Shown: positions 1 through 11,286 of the stretch, piece after piece
Layout of the letters: each line of letters begins with the position of its first letter
Position numbering within the stretch: the stretch's first letter is position 1
Source of the DNA: an uncultured Prosthecobacter sp.
GTDB lineage: Bacteria; Verrucomicrobiota; Verrucomicrobiia; Verrucomicrobiales; Verrucomicrobiaceae
NCBI GenBank assembly: GCA_947523045.1
Contig: CANNUR010000013.1
Location: 1 to 25,808, forward strand
DNA length: 25,808 nucleotides
Direction of reading: 5' to 3'
Made by a program: the position numbers and the translations under genes
The notes under the pieces: model-generated
Seen by the model: only the letters and a program-made list of their open reading frames with translations
Told to the model about the DNA's origin: nothing
The model's database searches: none

Positions 1-641
1 GTGATGTACTCGGCGAGGTTCTCGGCATGCGTGCCGATGTCGCCGACGCAGCCGCCGGCGCCGCTCTTCTTCGGATCGGTGCGCCACGAAGCCTGCTTCT
101 GACCGCTCTCCTCGAGACGGGTCGCCAGCCAGCCCTGCGGGTATTCGACCACCACCTTGCGGATCTTGCCGAGCTTGCCGGTGCGGATCATGTCGCGCGC
201 CTGCTTGACCAGCGGGTAGCCGGTGTAGTTGTGGGTCAGGCCATATAGCTGGCCGGTCTTCTTGACGATCGCCGCCAGTTCCTTCGCCTCCTTGAGATTG
301 AAGGTCGCCGGCTTGTCGCTGAGGACATGGAAACCGTGCTCCAGCGCCATCTTGGCCGGCGGGAAATGCATGTGGTTCGGCGTGACGATGGCGATGAAAT
401 CCATGCGCTGGTCGGCCGGCAGGGCGGCCTCCGCCTGGATCATTTCCTGGTAGCTGCCGTAGCAGCGGTCCGGTGGCAGGAAGAAGTCGGCGCCGCTGGC
501 CTTCGACTTTTCCGGGTCCGAGGAGAAGGCGCCGCAGACCAGCTCGATCTGCTGGTCCATGGCCGCCGCGATGCGGTGGACTGCTCCGATGAAGGCGCCG
601 CGACCGCCGCCGACCATGCCATAACGAATTTTCCGGCTCAT
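1..641 (-). CDS. Gfo/Idh/MocA family oxidoreductase, N-terminal part (runs off the window)
   Basis: This is the first 213 codons of an NAD(P)-dependent oxidoreductase that probably acts on sugars or inositols; the specific substrate cannot be told. The protein begins [19 protein letters not shown], a Rossmann nucleotide-binding loop at about residues 8-19. It continues through TPNHMH, typical of the family, and a SDKP segment in the place of the usual catalytic E-K-P. The last visible part reads [14 protein letters not shown], which belongs to the second, substrate-binding domain. The C-terminal remainder lies beyond base 1, so the gene is cut by the window edge and not broken. The ATG at 641 is chosen because the Rossmann strand follows at once; no Shine-Dalgarno is visible. 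It diverges from the sulfatase gene across a 112 bp gap. Family assignment is firm, substrate unknown. Confidence 0.9.
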   Translation of the reverse strand, partial: MSRKIRYGMVGGGRGAFIGAVHRIAAAMDQQIELVCGAFSSDPEKSKASGADFFLPPDRCYGSYQEMIQAEAALPADQRMDFIAIVTPNHMHFPPAKMALEHGFHVLSDKPATFNLKEAKELAAIVKKTGQLYGLTHNYTGYPLVKQARDMIRTGKLGKIRKVVVEYPQGWLATRLEESGQKQASWRTDPKKSGAGGCVGDIGTHAENLAEYI

Positions 642-655
642 AAGGTGTGTGGGAT

Positions 656-693
656 GTGGGTTGAAAAAGCGGCTGACACTGGCGCAAACCCAC
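656..693. promoter_or_regulatory. Inverted repeat in the divergent oxidoreductase/sulfatase gap
   Basis: GTGGGTT at 656-662 is matched by AACCCAC at 687-693, separated by 24 bases. It lies in the 112 bp gap between two divergent starts (641 and 754), where an operator or overlapping promoters would be expected. No convincing -10 box was found on either strand. The role is inference from position and symmetry only; a 7 bp repeat can arise by chance. Confidence 0.25.
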
Positions 694-753
694 CCGCCGG
701 GTCAAGCACGGGGTTTTGCGGAAAAGAGGCGCCTCGGCGACCGTTGCCTTGCC

Positions 754-2154
754 ATGCTCCGCCTGCTTTCCCTGCTCTTTATCGGCCTCGGTCTGGCCGC
801 CGCGGCCGACCAACCCAACCTCGTGATCTTCATCGCCGACGACGTCAGTGCCGAGGATCTCGGCTGCTATGGCAACCCCGGCATCCGCACGCCGGTGATC
901 GACCGGCTCGCCGCCGACGGCCTGCGCTTCGACAACGCCTTCCTCACCTGCAGTTCCTGCAGTCCGAGCCGCTGCAGCCTGATCTCGGGTCGCTACCCGC
1001 ACGCCACCGGCGCCGCCGAACTGCATCAGCCCCTGCCCGCCGACCAGCCGGTCTTCCCGGAACGCCTGCGCCAGGCCGGTTACCACACGGCCGCGGCCGG
1101 CAAATGGCACCTCGGTCCGGATGCCAAGCGCGGATTCGATGTCATCAAGGAGGGCGGCAAACCCAGCGGCTGCGAGTATTGGGCCGAGGTCGTGCAGGGT
1201 CGCCCGAAGGACAAGCCCTTCTTCCTCTACCTGGCCGCCTTCGACGCCCATCGCGACTACGAACCGAACGCCATCCCGGAACCGCACCGACCCGCCGACG
1301 TGCGCGTGCCGCCCTACCTGGCCGACACGCCGGAGACGCGCGAGGACCTGGCGCTCTACTACGATGAGATCAGCCGCTTCGACCAGCACATTGGCCATGT
1401 GGTCGAAATGTTGCGCGCCGACGGCGTGCTCGAACACACCCTCATCCTCGTCATGGCCGACAATGGTCGCGCCTTCCCGCGCTGCAAAACGACAGTGCTC
1501 GACAGCGGCCTGCGCACGCCCTTCATCGTTCACTGGCCGGCACGCGTGAAGTCCGGGCAGGTGGGCAAGAACCTGGTCAGCAGCGTCGACGTCGCGCCCA
1601 CCTTCTGCGCCGCGGCCGGGGTCGATCCGGATCCGGCCTTCCAGGGCGTCAGCTTCCTGCCCCAGCTCGACAACCCCGCCACGCGCACCCGCGAGTTCGC
1701 CTTCGGCGAGCACCACTGGCACGATTACCAGGCGCACGAGCGCAGCGTCACCGACGGTCGCCATCTCTATGTCTGGAACGCCCGGCCCGACCTGCCGCGC
1801 ACGCCGCCCGCAGATGCCGTGCGCAGCATCACCCACCAGGCCATGCTGCGCCTGCACGACCGCGGCGCCCTGCACGACTACCAGGCCGACCTCTTCCGCG
1901 CGCCGCGCCAGGCCGAGGAACTCTACGATCGCGAAGCCGATCCCCACCAGCTCAGCGACCGCTTCACCGATCCGACGCTTGCCGACACCGCCGCCCGCCT
2001 GAAGGCGGCCTTCGCGCAGTGGCAGCGCGAGACCGGCGACGCCGTGCCGGAAGTGCTGACGCCCGACAAGTTTGATCGTCGCACCGGCCTGCCGCTGCAG
2101 ACCGCCGGCAAGAAAAAGGCCGGAGCGAAAAAAGCCGCCCAAGCCAAGCCATGA
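754..2154 (+). CDS. Secreted type I sulfatase (formylglycine-dependent)
   Basis: This 466-residue arylsulfatase-family enzyme hydrolyses sulfate esters, or sulfamates, of glycans or other substrates outside the cytoplasm. The start at 754 gives a Sec signal peptide (MLRLLSLLFIGLGLAAAA). Metal-binding Asp29-Asp30 (IADD) follow, then the signature CSPSR with Cys69 as the residue converted to formylglycine by a separate maturase, then KWHLG and ADNG. The segment DNGRAFPRCKTTVLDSGLR with GLRTPFIVHWP after it recalls the heparan N-sulfatase-like (S1_8) branch, but that subfamily call is inference. The C-terminus is a Lys/Ala-rich tail (KKKAGAKKAAQAKP). An upstream in-frame ATG at 649 would bury the signal peptide and is rejected. 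The stop overlaps the next start (ATGA), so the two genes are probably co-translated. No maturase gene is visible in the window. Confidence 0.93.
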   Translation: MLRLLSLLFIGLGLAAAADQPNLVIFIADDVSAEDLGCYGNPGIRTPVIDRLAADGLRFDNAFLTCSSCSPSRCSLISGRYPHATGAAELHQPLPADQPVFPERLRQAGYHTAAAGKWHLGPDAKRGFDVIKEGGKPSGCEYWAEVVQGRPKDKPFFLYLAAFDAHRDYEPNAIPEPHRPADVRVPPYLADTPETREDLALYYDEISRFDQHIGHVVEMLRADGVLEHTLILVMADNGRAFPRCKTTVLDSGLRTPFIVHWPARVKSGQVGKNLVSSVDVAPTFCAAAGVDPDPAFQGVSFLPQLDNPATRTREFAFGEHHWHDYQAHERSVTDGRHLYVWNARPDLPRTPPADAVRSITHQAMLRLHDRGALHDYQADLFRAPRQAEELYDREADPHQLSDRFTDPTLADTAARLKAAFAQWQRETGDAVPEVLTPDKFDRRTGLPLQTAGKKKAGAKKAAQAKP

Positions 2155-2780
2155 AACGCCCCTGGCGCGACGCCACCCACCCCCTGCGCAACGGCATGGC
2201 CTGCTGGCCGGGCGATCCCGTGTTTGAACACCGCCTCGCCGCCAGCATGGCCAACGGCGAGGTCTGCAACCTGTCGGCGCTGTCGCTCTGCGCTCACACC
2301 GGCACCCACATGGATGCCCCGCGTCATTTCATCGCCGACGGCGCAACGATCGACCAGATGCCGATCGAGGCCGGCCTCGGCCCCTGCCGGGTGGTTGCCC
2401 TCGACTGCGCCGACCAAATCACCGCCGCCGACCTGCGGCCGCTGCGCCTGCGCGCGGGCGAGCGCCTTCTATTCAAGACCCGCAACTCGCAACGCGATGC
2501 CGAACTGCAGGCCTTTGACCGCGACTTCATCTCGCTGCGCGCCGATGCCGCCGCCTTGCTCGCCCGGCGACGCGTGCGCTTCGTGGGCATCGACTACCTC
2601 AGCGTCGGCGGCTACGAGAAGGACGGTGTCGAAACCCATCGTCACCTGCTCGGCGCCGGCATCTGGATCGTCGAAGGCCTCGACCTGCGCGCCTTCGAAC
2701 CGGGTCGCTACGAGATGATCTGCCTGCCGCTCAAGCTCGCCAACGGTGATGGTGCACCGTGCCGCGTACTGCTGCGCTGA
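2151..2780 (+). CDS. Cyclase-family metal-dependent hydrolase (kynurenine formamidase-like)
   Basis: This is a 209-residue protein of the cyclase family (PF04199), which includes kynurenine formamidase and isatin hydrolase. The metal-binding motif HTGTHMDAPRHF places His49, His53 and Asp55 as likely ligands, with His59 nearby. The N-terminal WPGDP is also typical of the family. There is no signal peptide, so it is probably cytoplasmic. It overlaps the sulfatase stop by four bases and so is almost certainly translated from the same message. No tryptophan-catabolism genes are nearby, so calling it KynB would be unsafe; with a sulfatase it may act on a lactone, amide or ester released during catabolism of the sulfated substrate. 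That link is inference. It converges on the DoxX gene with 12 bp between stops. Confidence 0.85.
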   Translation: MKRPWRDATHPLRNGMACWPGDPVFEHRLAASMANGEVCNLSALSLCAHTGTHMDAPRHFIADGATIDQMPIEAGLGPCRVVALDCADQITAADLRPLRLRAGERLLFKTRNSQRDAELQAFDRDFISLRADAAALLARRRVRFVGIDYLSVGGYEKDGVETHRHLLGAGIWIVEGLDLRAFEPGRYEMICLPLKLANGDGAPCRVLLR

Positions 2781-2792
2781 AGGAAACTCGCC

Positions 2793-3203
2793 TCACCGTC
2801 CCCCGTCCGCCGAGTACTTGCCGCCGCCGGTGAAGATCAGGGCGACGAAGCCGGTGAGGTAGATGAAGGCGAGTTCGCCCGGCTTGTCGCCGGTGAAGGC
2901 GCCCTTGTGGGCGATGAAGAAGGCGACGGCCATGGTGGCCGCAAGGTTGAGGGCGGCAAAGCGGGTGAACAGGCCGAGGATGAGCAGCACCGAGCAGGCA
3001 ACCTCGGCAAAGACGGCGAGGCCAAGGCTCAGCGAGGAGGGCAGGCCGAACAGCGGCAGGAATTTCGGGGCGATCGTGTCGAAGTTCTGAAACTTCGACC
3101 AGCCGTGCAGGAGCAGCATCGTGAAGCCGAGGCTGACACGCAGCAGGAGCAGACCGACATCCTGCAGACCGTTGAGAAAGGAGAGGCGGAGAAGCTGGAG
3201 CAT
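2793..3203 (-). CDS. DoxX family membrane protein
   Basis: This is a 136-residue integral membrane protein with four hydrophobic segments (roughly residues 18-35, 55-78, 83-98 and 108-125), matching the size and topology of the DoxX family. GLLLLRVSLGFTMLLLHGW near the N-terminus and LFTRFAALNLA in the middle are characteristic. DoxX proteins are associated with quinone or thiol redox functions in some species, but the role of most members is unknown. The ATG at 3203 puts the first helix close to the N-terminus. It is the last gene of the minus-strand series and is separated from recO by 132 bp containing REP-like repeats. No terminator was found in the 12 bp before the convergent cyclase gene. 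Confidence 0.85.
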   Translation of the reverse strand: MLQLLRLSFLNGLQDVGLLLLRVSLGFTMLLLHGWSKFQNFDTIAPKFLPLFGLPSSLSLGLAVFAEVACSVLLILGLFTRFAALNLAATMAVAFFIAHKGAFTGDKPGELAFIYLTGFVALIFTGGGKYSADGGR

Positions 3204-3253
3204 GCCGGAGCATGAGCCGGAGGGCGACCGCCTGGCAAGCCTTTTCTGGCGGT

Positions 3254-3278
3254 TGTAGACGCGGGCAATGACCGCGTT
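3254..3278 (+). repeat. REP-like palindromic unit, copy 1 (TGTAG-first orientation)
   Basis: The sequence begins TGTAGACGCGGGCAATGACC and ends GCGTT. It is a diverged copy, in the opposite orientation, of the two units at 3284-3307 and 3317-3340. The core GCGGGCA/TGACCGC can fold on itself. It is the most degraded of the three. Confidence 0.5.
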
Positions 3279-3283
3279 GATCC

Positions 3284-3307
3284 CGCGGGTCGCTGCCCCG
3301 CGCTACA
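3284..3307 (-). repeat. REP-like palindromic unit, copy 2
   Basis: On the minus strand this reads TGTAGCGCGGGGCAGCGACC followed by CGCG. It carries GCGGG/CCCGC arms that can form a hairpin. It is a near-identical direct copy of the unit at 3317-3340, at a 33-base period, and is inverted relative to copy 1. Confidence 0.65.
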
Positions 3308-3316
3308 GCCAAACCC

Positions 3317-3340
3317 GGCGGGTCGATGCCCCGCACTACA
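3317..3340 (-). repeat. REP-like palindromic unit, copy 3, supplying the recO stop codon
   Basis: On the minus strand this reads TGTAGTGCGGGGCATCGACC followed by CGCC. The TAG of its conserved TGTAG edge (3338-3336) is the stop codon of recO. Repeats of this pattern (GTAG, GC-rich arm, short loop, GC-rich arm) resemble bacterial dispersed REP elements; whether it is dispersed in this genome cannot be seen here. Confidence 0.65.
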
Positions 3341-3890
3341 ATCGCGCGGCGCACCAGTCGAGCACCTGGCGGCGCTGGACGGGCAGGCGCTTGTGCAGGT
3401 GTTGCTCGAGCAGATGCGCCGCCAGGGCACCCTCGGCCCCGGCTTCGCCGACCAAGCCCAGGTCCTCGGCGAGGCGCAGCTCAAAGCGGTGCAGGAAGGC
3501 CGGACTGGGATCGTGATCGCCAAGGTAATCGAGCGCCTTGGCGAGCAGGTCGAAAAGCCCTGGCAACGGCGTGTGCGGCTCGACCGCGAGGGCCAGCAGC
3601 TTGACCAGGTAGGTGGCGGCGAGCACGCGACCGTAACTCGCGCGCAGGCCAAGCCGCGGCTGCAGCAGGTGCGCCTCGGCCAGGGTGTGCAGGTCGCCGC
3701 TCTTCGCACGCGCCAGCCGCAGGTCGGCGGTGACAAAGAGATCGAGCACGCCGTGAAAGGCCGAGTTGGGTCGCAGGGCCCCCTTGGCCATGGTGCGGAA
3801 CAGGCCAAGCTCGGGCGCGCACCAGTGCACGATCAGGCTGGTCTCCGACCAGCGCGAGCGTCCAATGAGGATGGCCGGCGTGTTCTCCAT
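3336..3890 (-). CDS. recO: DNA repair protein RecO
   Basis: This is a 184-residue RecO, the single-strand annealing and RecA-loading mediator of the RecFOR recombination pathway, acting in the cytoplasm. The N-terminal OB-fold region (about residues 1-75) shows the family pattern: a short first strand, SETSLIVHW, then LGLFRTMAKGALRPNS and the LDLF...ADLRLARA stretch. The helical part follows to the end. It is shorter than the roughly 240 residues of E. coli RecO, and no zinc-finger cysteines are present. The C-terminal KRLPVQRRQVLDW aligns with the usual end of the family (KPLKSRELF in E. coli), so the protein appears complete and not truncated. Its last codon and stop lie inside a REP-like repeat. 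It starts 42 bp after the upstream cytochrome-like gene and is probably co-transcribed with it. Confidence 0.85.
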   Translation of the reverse strand: MENTPAILIGRSRWSETSLIVHWCAPELGLFRTMAKGALRPNSAFHGVLDLFVTADLRLARAKSGDLHTLAEAHLLQPRLGLRASYGRVLAATYLVKLLALAVEPHTPLPGLFDLLAKALDYLGDHDPSPAFLHRFELRLAEDLGLVGEAGAEGALAAHLLEQHLHKRLPVQRRQVLDWCAARL

Positions 3891-3932
3891 GGCCGCACCT
3901 TGGCCCGGCTGGCGACCGCCGGCAACCGGCGT

Positions 3933-6911
3933 TCAGGGCTGGAAGTTCGCCTTCTGCGGATCCCCGCCAGCCTCCAGGAAGGCAAGCAGATCGAGGATCT
4001 GTTCGGCACGCAGGCTGTTGAGCAAACCGGCGGGCATGGGCGAGGCAACCGCCTCCTCGCGCTTGCGGATGCTGCTCAGGCCGATCTCCACCGTCTCCGG
4101 CGCCAGCGGGTTGGGGCGCAGCACCAGGCGCTCATCGTCCTCGGCTTCCAAGGCCCCGGTGACCGTGCCGCCATCGGCGCGGGTGACCGTCAGGAAACGG
4201 TATTTCTCATCGATCACCTTCGACGGATTCAAGATGTGATCGAGCAGGTCGCGACGGCCGAAGCGGGCGGAGACCTGGACGAGTTCGGGACCATAAACCC
4301 CGGCCGGCAGGGTGGCATCGTTGCTGACACGGTGGCAGAACACGCACTGGCCGCGGATGGCGGCATCGCGGCCACTGGCAAAGGAGCGACCGCGCCCGAC
4401 CTCGCCGAGACGCTTTTCCAGGTCCTCGAGTTTCCACTCGCGAAACGTGTGACCGGGCAGGGCGTGGGGCGAAAGCGCCACCGGCTTGGGCGGATGGATC
4501 AGGGCCGCCAGCGACTCCGCCTGATCCGGCGGCAGGGCCGCGGCGAGTTCGCTGCGGGTGTCCTGGATGGCCTTGAAATAGGTGCTGGCGCCATTGAGCT
4601 TTTCCGCGCGGTTCAGCGCCTCAAACAGCGCACGCCGCTGCGCCAGCGTCCAGCCCTCGCGGACGTAGCGCAGGTGCAGCGGATAAAACAGCAGGTCCTC
4701 GCCGGCCTGCGCCGCGCGCAGCAACGGCAGCGACTTCGCCACGACCTGGGCCGAGCCGAGTCGCACGAGCAGCCGACAGAGTTCGTGGTTCAGCTCGCGT
4801 GTGCCCGCCGGATACAGCGGCTCCAGCCAGGCCAGCAGTCGCGCGCGTTCGTCGGTCCCGGGATCGCCGTGGCGGGCGAGCGAGACGCCGAGCGCGCGCA
4901 AAGCGGCAAGGCGCTGGTCATCCATCAGGTTGCGCCAGGGCAGCGTGCGCAGGCGTTCCTGCACCGCGGCCTGATCGCCCGCCTCACCCACGCGCGCCAG
5001 CGCCAGGCAGCTCATCAGGGCGCGCCAACCGGTCGCCCTGCCGACCCCCTCCGTTTTCCACAGCGGCACCGGCACCTGCTCAAGGGCCAGCCGCGCCGCC
5101 CAGCGAATGTGGCGGTCGGCATGCTCGAGGTTCGGCACCACCCGCGCCAGCGCGGCTGCCTCCTGACCGCGCTCGATACCGCCATGGTAGGCTTCGAGTT
5201 CGCGGCGCAGCTGACGCAGGTCGGCGGCCTTCGTGGGCTTGCGCTCGGCGGTCGGTGCCACCGGCGGCTCGCCCTGCCAGGTGACGCGGTACAGCCCGCT
5301 CTGCGTGCCGCGACCACCAGTGAGAAACCACAGCGCACCGTCGGGCCCAATCGCGCCGTCGGTGACATTGAGGGGGCGGCCGCTGACAAAACTCTCCTGG
5401 CGGCCGTGGTAACTGGCGCCCTTGGCCTCCAGATGCACGGCAAGGATGCGACCGTAGGACCAGTCGCAGATGAACAGCACCTCCTTGTAGCGCGCGGGGA
5501 AACGCGCGCCGTAGCCGAAGAACACGGCGGTCGGCGAAGCCAGGCCGATGTCGACGACACTCGGCAGGGTGTCGGCCTGCCAGGCGGCGAGTCGACCCGT
5601 GCCGCGACGCCAGCCGAAGTCGGCGCCGGAGACCAGGTGCAGCACGCGGTTGGGCATGTACCAGGACGCGCCGACATCGCGCTCCATGTCGGCATCGAAC
5701 GTAAAGAGTTCGCCGTCGCGGTTGAAGGCGAGGTCGAGCGGATTGCGCAGGCCGCCGGCGTGAACCCGGAGGTCGTCGCCCTCGGGACTGACGCGCAGGA
5801 TGTAGCCGGCCGGCATCTCGACGGTGCCATCGAACATGCTGCCGTCCCAGGGATTCGGCAGCACCTGATCCCAGGCGCTGTGTTTCAGCGGCGAGGCCGG
5901 CGCGAGCGGACTGGGCAGCAGGACGTTGTTGCCGCAGGCGAGCCACAGATGGCCATCGGGGCCTAACTTCAAGTGATTTCGACCATGCCCGAACCCGCCC
6001 CCGGTGTGGACGATTTCCTTCACCTGCTCGAAGGCGCCATCGCCGTCGGCATCGCGCAGGCGGAACAGGCCCCTGCTCTGGTTGGCATGCGCATACAGCG
6101 CCCCGTGCGCGTAGAGCAAGCCGCGGCATTCCTTGAGGGTGTCGTCGATGACCGTCATCGTGCCGGCCGCGGGGTCGAAGCGCAGCAGGCCGCGCTTTTC
6201 CCGCGCCAGGGTGATCCGCCCCTGCGGATCAAAGGCCAGGGCGATCCAGGAATCCTCGTCGGCACCGGCCGAGCGAACGAGTTCCACCTTGAAGCCTTCG
6301 GGCACCTCGAAATCGGCGGGATCGGTGGCCTGCTGCTGGTGCTCGCGTTTGGCAAGCTGCCAGGAATTGTAGGCATCGAAGGTCTTTTTCAGATCGAAGG
6401 GATTGGCGGCGGCCTCGACCGGCCCATGGACCACCACACGTCCGGGCCGCGCGCTCCAACCGGCATCGGTGGCCAGCCACTGCTTGCGGGCGAGGTCGCC
6501 ATTGAGTTCGAGCAGGGCGGCAAGCCGCGGCGTGCGCGCGACGAATTCGAGGCGGTTGCGACCGGCCCGGATGTGCCGCGTCAGATCCAGGCTGGCCGCC
6601 GGTTCGGTGTCGGCGGTGCGCACACGGCCGACCACCGCGCCATTGAGACGCACCTCGGTGTCGGTGGCCGCAGCCACCAGCAGGATGGCCTTCAGCAGCG
6701 TGCCGCGCTGCTCGAAATCGCGGCCAAGCACGACCTCCGCTTCTGCCGGTTCCGCTCCCAGCCATTGGGGTGCCGGTGGTGAATTGGCCAGTTGAGCGTG
6801 GGTGGACACGGTGAGAGCCAGCCACAGAAGCACCACCCGGGAGCCAAGACGCGACGCGAGGAACAGCATGAGCAACGAACACCGGTCACAGGCACGGCCT
6901 TTCAGGCTCAT
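3933..6911 (-). CDS. PVC-type beta-propeller protein with C-terminal CxxCH cytochrome c domain (membrane-bound dehydrogenase-like)
   Basis: This is a 992-residue exported protein. After the signal peptide (residues 1-40, ending STHAQ) comes a beta-rich carbohydrate-binding-like domain (about 55-165). A six-bladed propeller resembling glucose/sorbosone dehydrogenases follows (about 201-545: PEGFKVELV, DADGDGAFE, GGLRNPLDLAFN, DFGWR, TDGAIGPDGALWFLTGG). A helical HEAT-like segment (565-810) leads to a C-terminal heme c domain with CVFCH (Cys856, Cys859, His860) and a probable axial Met959 in SPMPAG. Proteins of this build are common in Planctomycetes and Verrucomicrobia and are presumed periplasmic sugar or polyol oxidases; the substrate is unknown. 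The start at 6911 is preferred to 6869 because GGGAG lies seven bases upstream; both give a signal peptide. A longer in-frame start at 7190 would overlap the neighbouring gene and is rejected. Confidence 0.88.
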   Translation of the reverse strand: MSLKGRACDRCSLLMLFLASRLGSRVVLLWLALTVSTHAQLANSPPAPQWLGAEPAEAEVVLGRDFEQRGTLLKAILLVAAATDTEVRLNGAVVGRVRTADTEPAASLDLTRHIRAGRNRLEFVARTPRLAALLELNGDLARKQWLATDAGWSARPGRVVVHGPVEAAANPFDLKKTFDAYNSWQLAKREHQQQATDPADFEVPEGFKVELVRSAGADEDSWIALAFDPQGRITLAREKRGLLRFDPAAGTMTVIDDTLKECRGLLYAHGALYAHANQSRGLFRLRDADGDGAFEQVKEIVHTGGGFGHGRNHLKLGPDGHLWLACGNNVLLPSPLAPASPLKHSAWDQVLPNPWDGSMFDGTVEMPAGYILRVSPEGDDLRVHAGGLRNPLDLAFNRDGELFTFDADMERDVGASWYMPNRVLHLVSGADFGWRRGTGRLAAWQADTLPSVVDIGLASPTAVFFGYGARFPARYKEVLFICDWSYGRILAVHLEAKGASYHGRQESFVSGRPLNVTDGAIGPDGALWFLTGGRGTQSGLYRVTWQGEPPVAPTAERKPTKAADLRQLRRELEAYHGGIERGQEAAALARVVPNLEHADRHIRWAARLALEQVPVPLWKTEGVGRATGWRALMSCLALARVGEAGDQAAVQERLRTLPWRNLMDDQRLAALRALGVSLARHGDPGTDERARLLAWLEPLYPAGTRELNHELCRLLVRLGSAQVVAKSLPLLRAAQAGEDLLFYPLHLRYVREGWTLAQRRALFEALNRAEKLNGASTYFKAIQDTRSELAAALPPDQAESLAALIHPPKPVALSPHALPGHTFREWKLEDLEKRLGEVGRGRSFASGRDAAIRGQCVFCHRVSNDATLPAGVYGPELVQVSARFGRRDLLDHILNPSKVIDEKYRFLTVTRADGGTVTGALEAEDDERLVLRPNPLAPETVEIGLSSIRKREEAVASPMPAGLLNSLRAEQILDLLAFLEAGGDPQKANFQP

Positions 6912-6954
6912 CTGCCATCTCCCATCTTCGATCTTCGGCGCCGCAGCGCGCCTC

Positions 6955-9923
<2,969 letters not shown>

Positions 9924-9927
<4 letters not shown>

Positions 9928-11249
9928 TGCATCGGCAGCTCAAGCGACCGCTTCTCGCCGCCGCGCAGCAGGACCAGCGGCACGCGCTCGCCAGGGAAGC
10001 GCTTCTGCAGCAGGTGCCCGAGCAGGCGGCTCTCGCTCAGGCGCTGCGTCAGGCCGTCGATCTCGACCACCACATCGTCCTTTTGCACCCCTGCCTTCTT
10101 GGCGGCGGCATGCAGACCGAACTGGCCCAGGTGCTTGACGCGCAGGGCAAGGCTGTCGAGACCGAGCCCGAGTTGCCGGCGCTCGTCGTCGGTCAGATCG
10201 ACCAGCACCATGCCGCCGGTGGCCATGCCGCGCATCGGCCAGGCGGCGACCCGGCCGCTGGTGTCGGCCTGAAACCGCCAGCCGGCCGGCAGGTCAAGCT
10301 GGAGCGCGGATTCCGCGCCACCGCGGCGGACGGTGATTGGCAGTTTTGCCGAATGACCCGCGCGATGCAGAGCCCAGCTGAAGTCCGCCATCGACACCAG
10401 CGGCTGACCGGCGAAGCGCAGGATTTCATCCCCCGCCTGAAGGCCGGCGCGGGCGGCGGGCGAATCGGGCTGGACGGAGGTCACGGTCGCCACCTGATCG
10501 GGGGCGAGCGAGAGACCGACCGTTTCCGGGGCCGGCATCGGGTAGATCCATTCCTCCGGCACCGGCTGACGTTGCTCGCGCCAGGACTGGCGCAGGGCGT
10601 CGCCAACCTGATGGCAGTGGACGCAGCTGCCGACCACCTTGCCATCCCAGTTGAGTTCGCGCTGGTAGCGACCGGCGAGTGCCGGCAGCTCGGTCGGCGT
10701 CAGGTAGGGCAACGGTGCGGGCTGCTTGCCCTGCAGGGCCTCGCGGTTGCCCGGGTAACCGCGGTGGATGGCCAGGGCCTGTTCGAGCGCGCGCTTGTAG
10801 CCGGCGAGGCTGGCGTCCTGCGAGTTTTTCTGGTGGGTCCAGGAACCGTAGCGACCGTACACCGTGCCGTCGCCGTTGAAAAACAGCGTGGAGAAGGACA
10901 GGTCGAAATCGAACTGGAAGCGGGTCAGGTCGAGCGCATTCGCATTCATCACACGCACGCAGACAAACTGGTCGAGCAGGGCCGAGAGTTGGTCGTTCTC
11001 CATGAGCACGGCGGTGTCGATGCCCATGCAGGCCAGGCAGGGCACGCAGCGCAGCACCACGAGCAGGGGTTTGCCGGTCGCCTGGGCGAGCTTGAAGCCG
11101 CTCTCAACGTCGTTGTAGGCCCAGCGGGCGTCGTTTTCGAAGCGGGCGCGGTCGGCGCGCACGGCGCCTTCACGGTCCTTGACGGTTTCCGCCCGGACCG
11201 GAAGAAGGCCAGGCGCCAGCAGCAGGGCAAGCCAGAGGCAGGTGCGCAT
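9924..11249 (-). CDS. Thioredoxin-like / CxxCH / double-PDZ periplasmic protein (Trx7/PDZ family, Cys form)
   Basis: This 441-residue exported protein combines three functions. The signal peptide is MRTCLWLALLLAPGLLPVRA. A thioredoxin-like domain follows (about 40-165) with redox-type cysteines in RCVPCLACMG (Cys68, Cys71, Cys74). Next is a possible heme c site SCVHCHQVG (Cys209, Cys212, His213), then two PDZ domains (about 245-320 and 355-440). I recall related PVC proteins annotated as Trx7/PDZ (seleno)proteins; here all three positions are TGC cysteine codons, so this is a cysteine form. A plausible role is thiol or electron handling for the adjacent cytochrome-like proteins, for example during heme attachment; this is inference. 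The ATG at 11249 is chosen because it begins the signal peptide; upstream in-frame codons lie in the PP2C gene. It overlaps the next gene by four bases. Confidence 0.83.
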
Positions 11250-11286
11250 GCCCGTGAAACGCCGGTCCCGGCGGCCAGTTGCGGTC

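Noticed and set aside
2781..2792. Bidirectional terminator between the convergent cyclase and DoxX genes
   Set aside because: The 12 bp gap has neither a stem nor a T-run.
3336..3890. Truncation of RecO by repeat insertion
   Set aside because: The protein is short and ends within a repeat, but its C-terminal KRLPVQRRQVL aligns with the normal end of RecO, so only the last codon and stop come from the repeat.
3393..5966. An 857-codon open frame on the plus strand opposite recO and the propeller/heme gene
   Set aside because: Its protein is Arg/Gln/Gly-rich without any recognisable domain, and the opposite strand encodes two clear families across the whole span. Long antisense frames are expected at this GC content.
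11036..11047. Possible selenocysteine in the thioredoxin-like motif
   Set aside because: All three cysteine codons are TGC; there is no in-frame TGA, so no recoding is needed.
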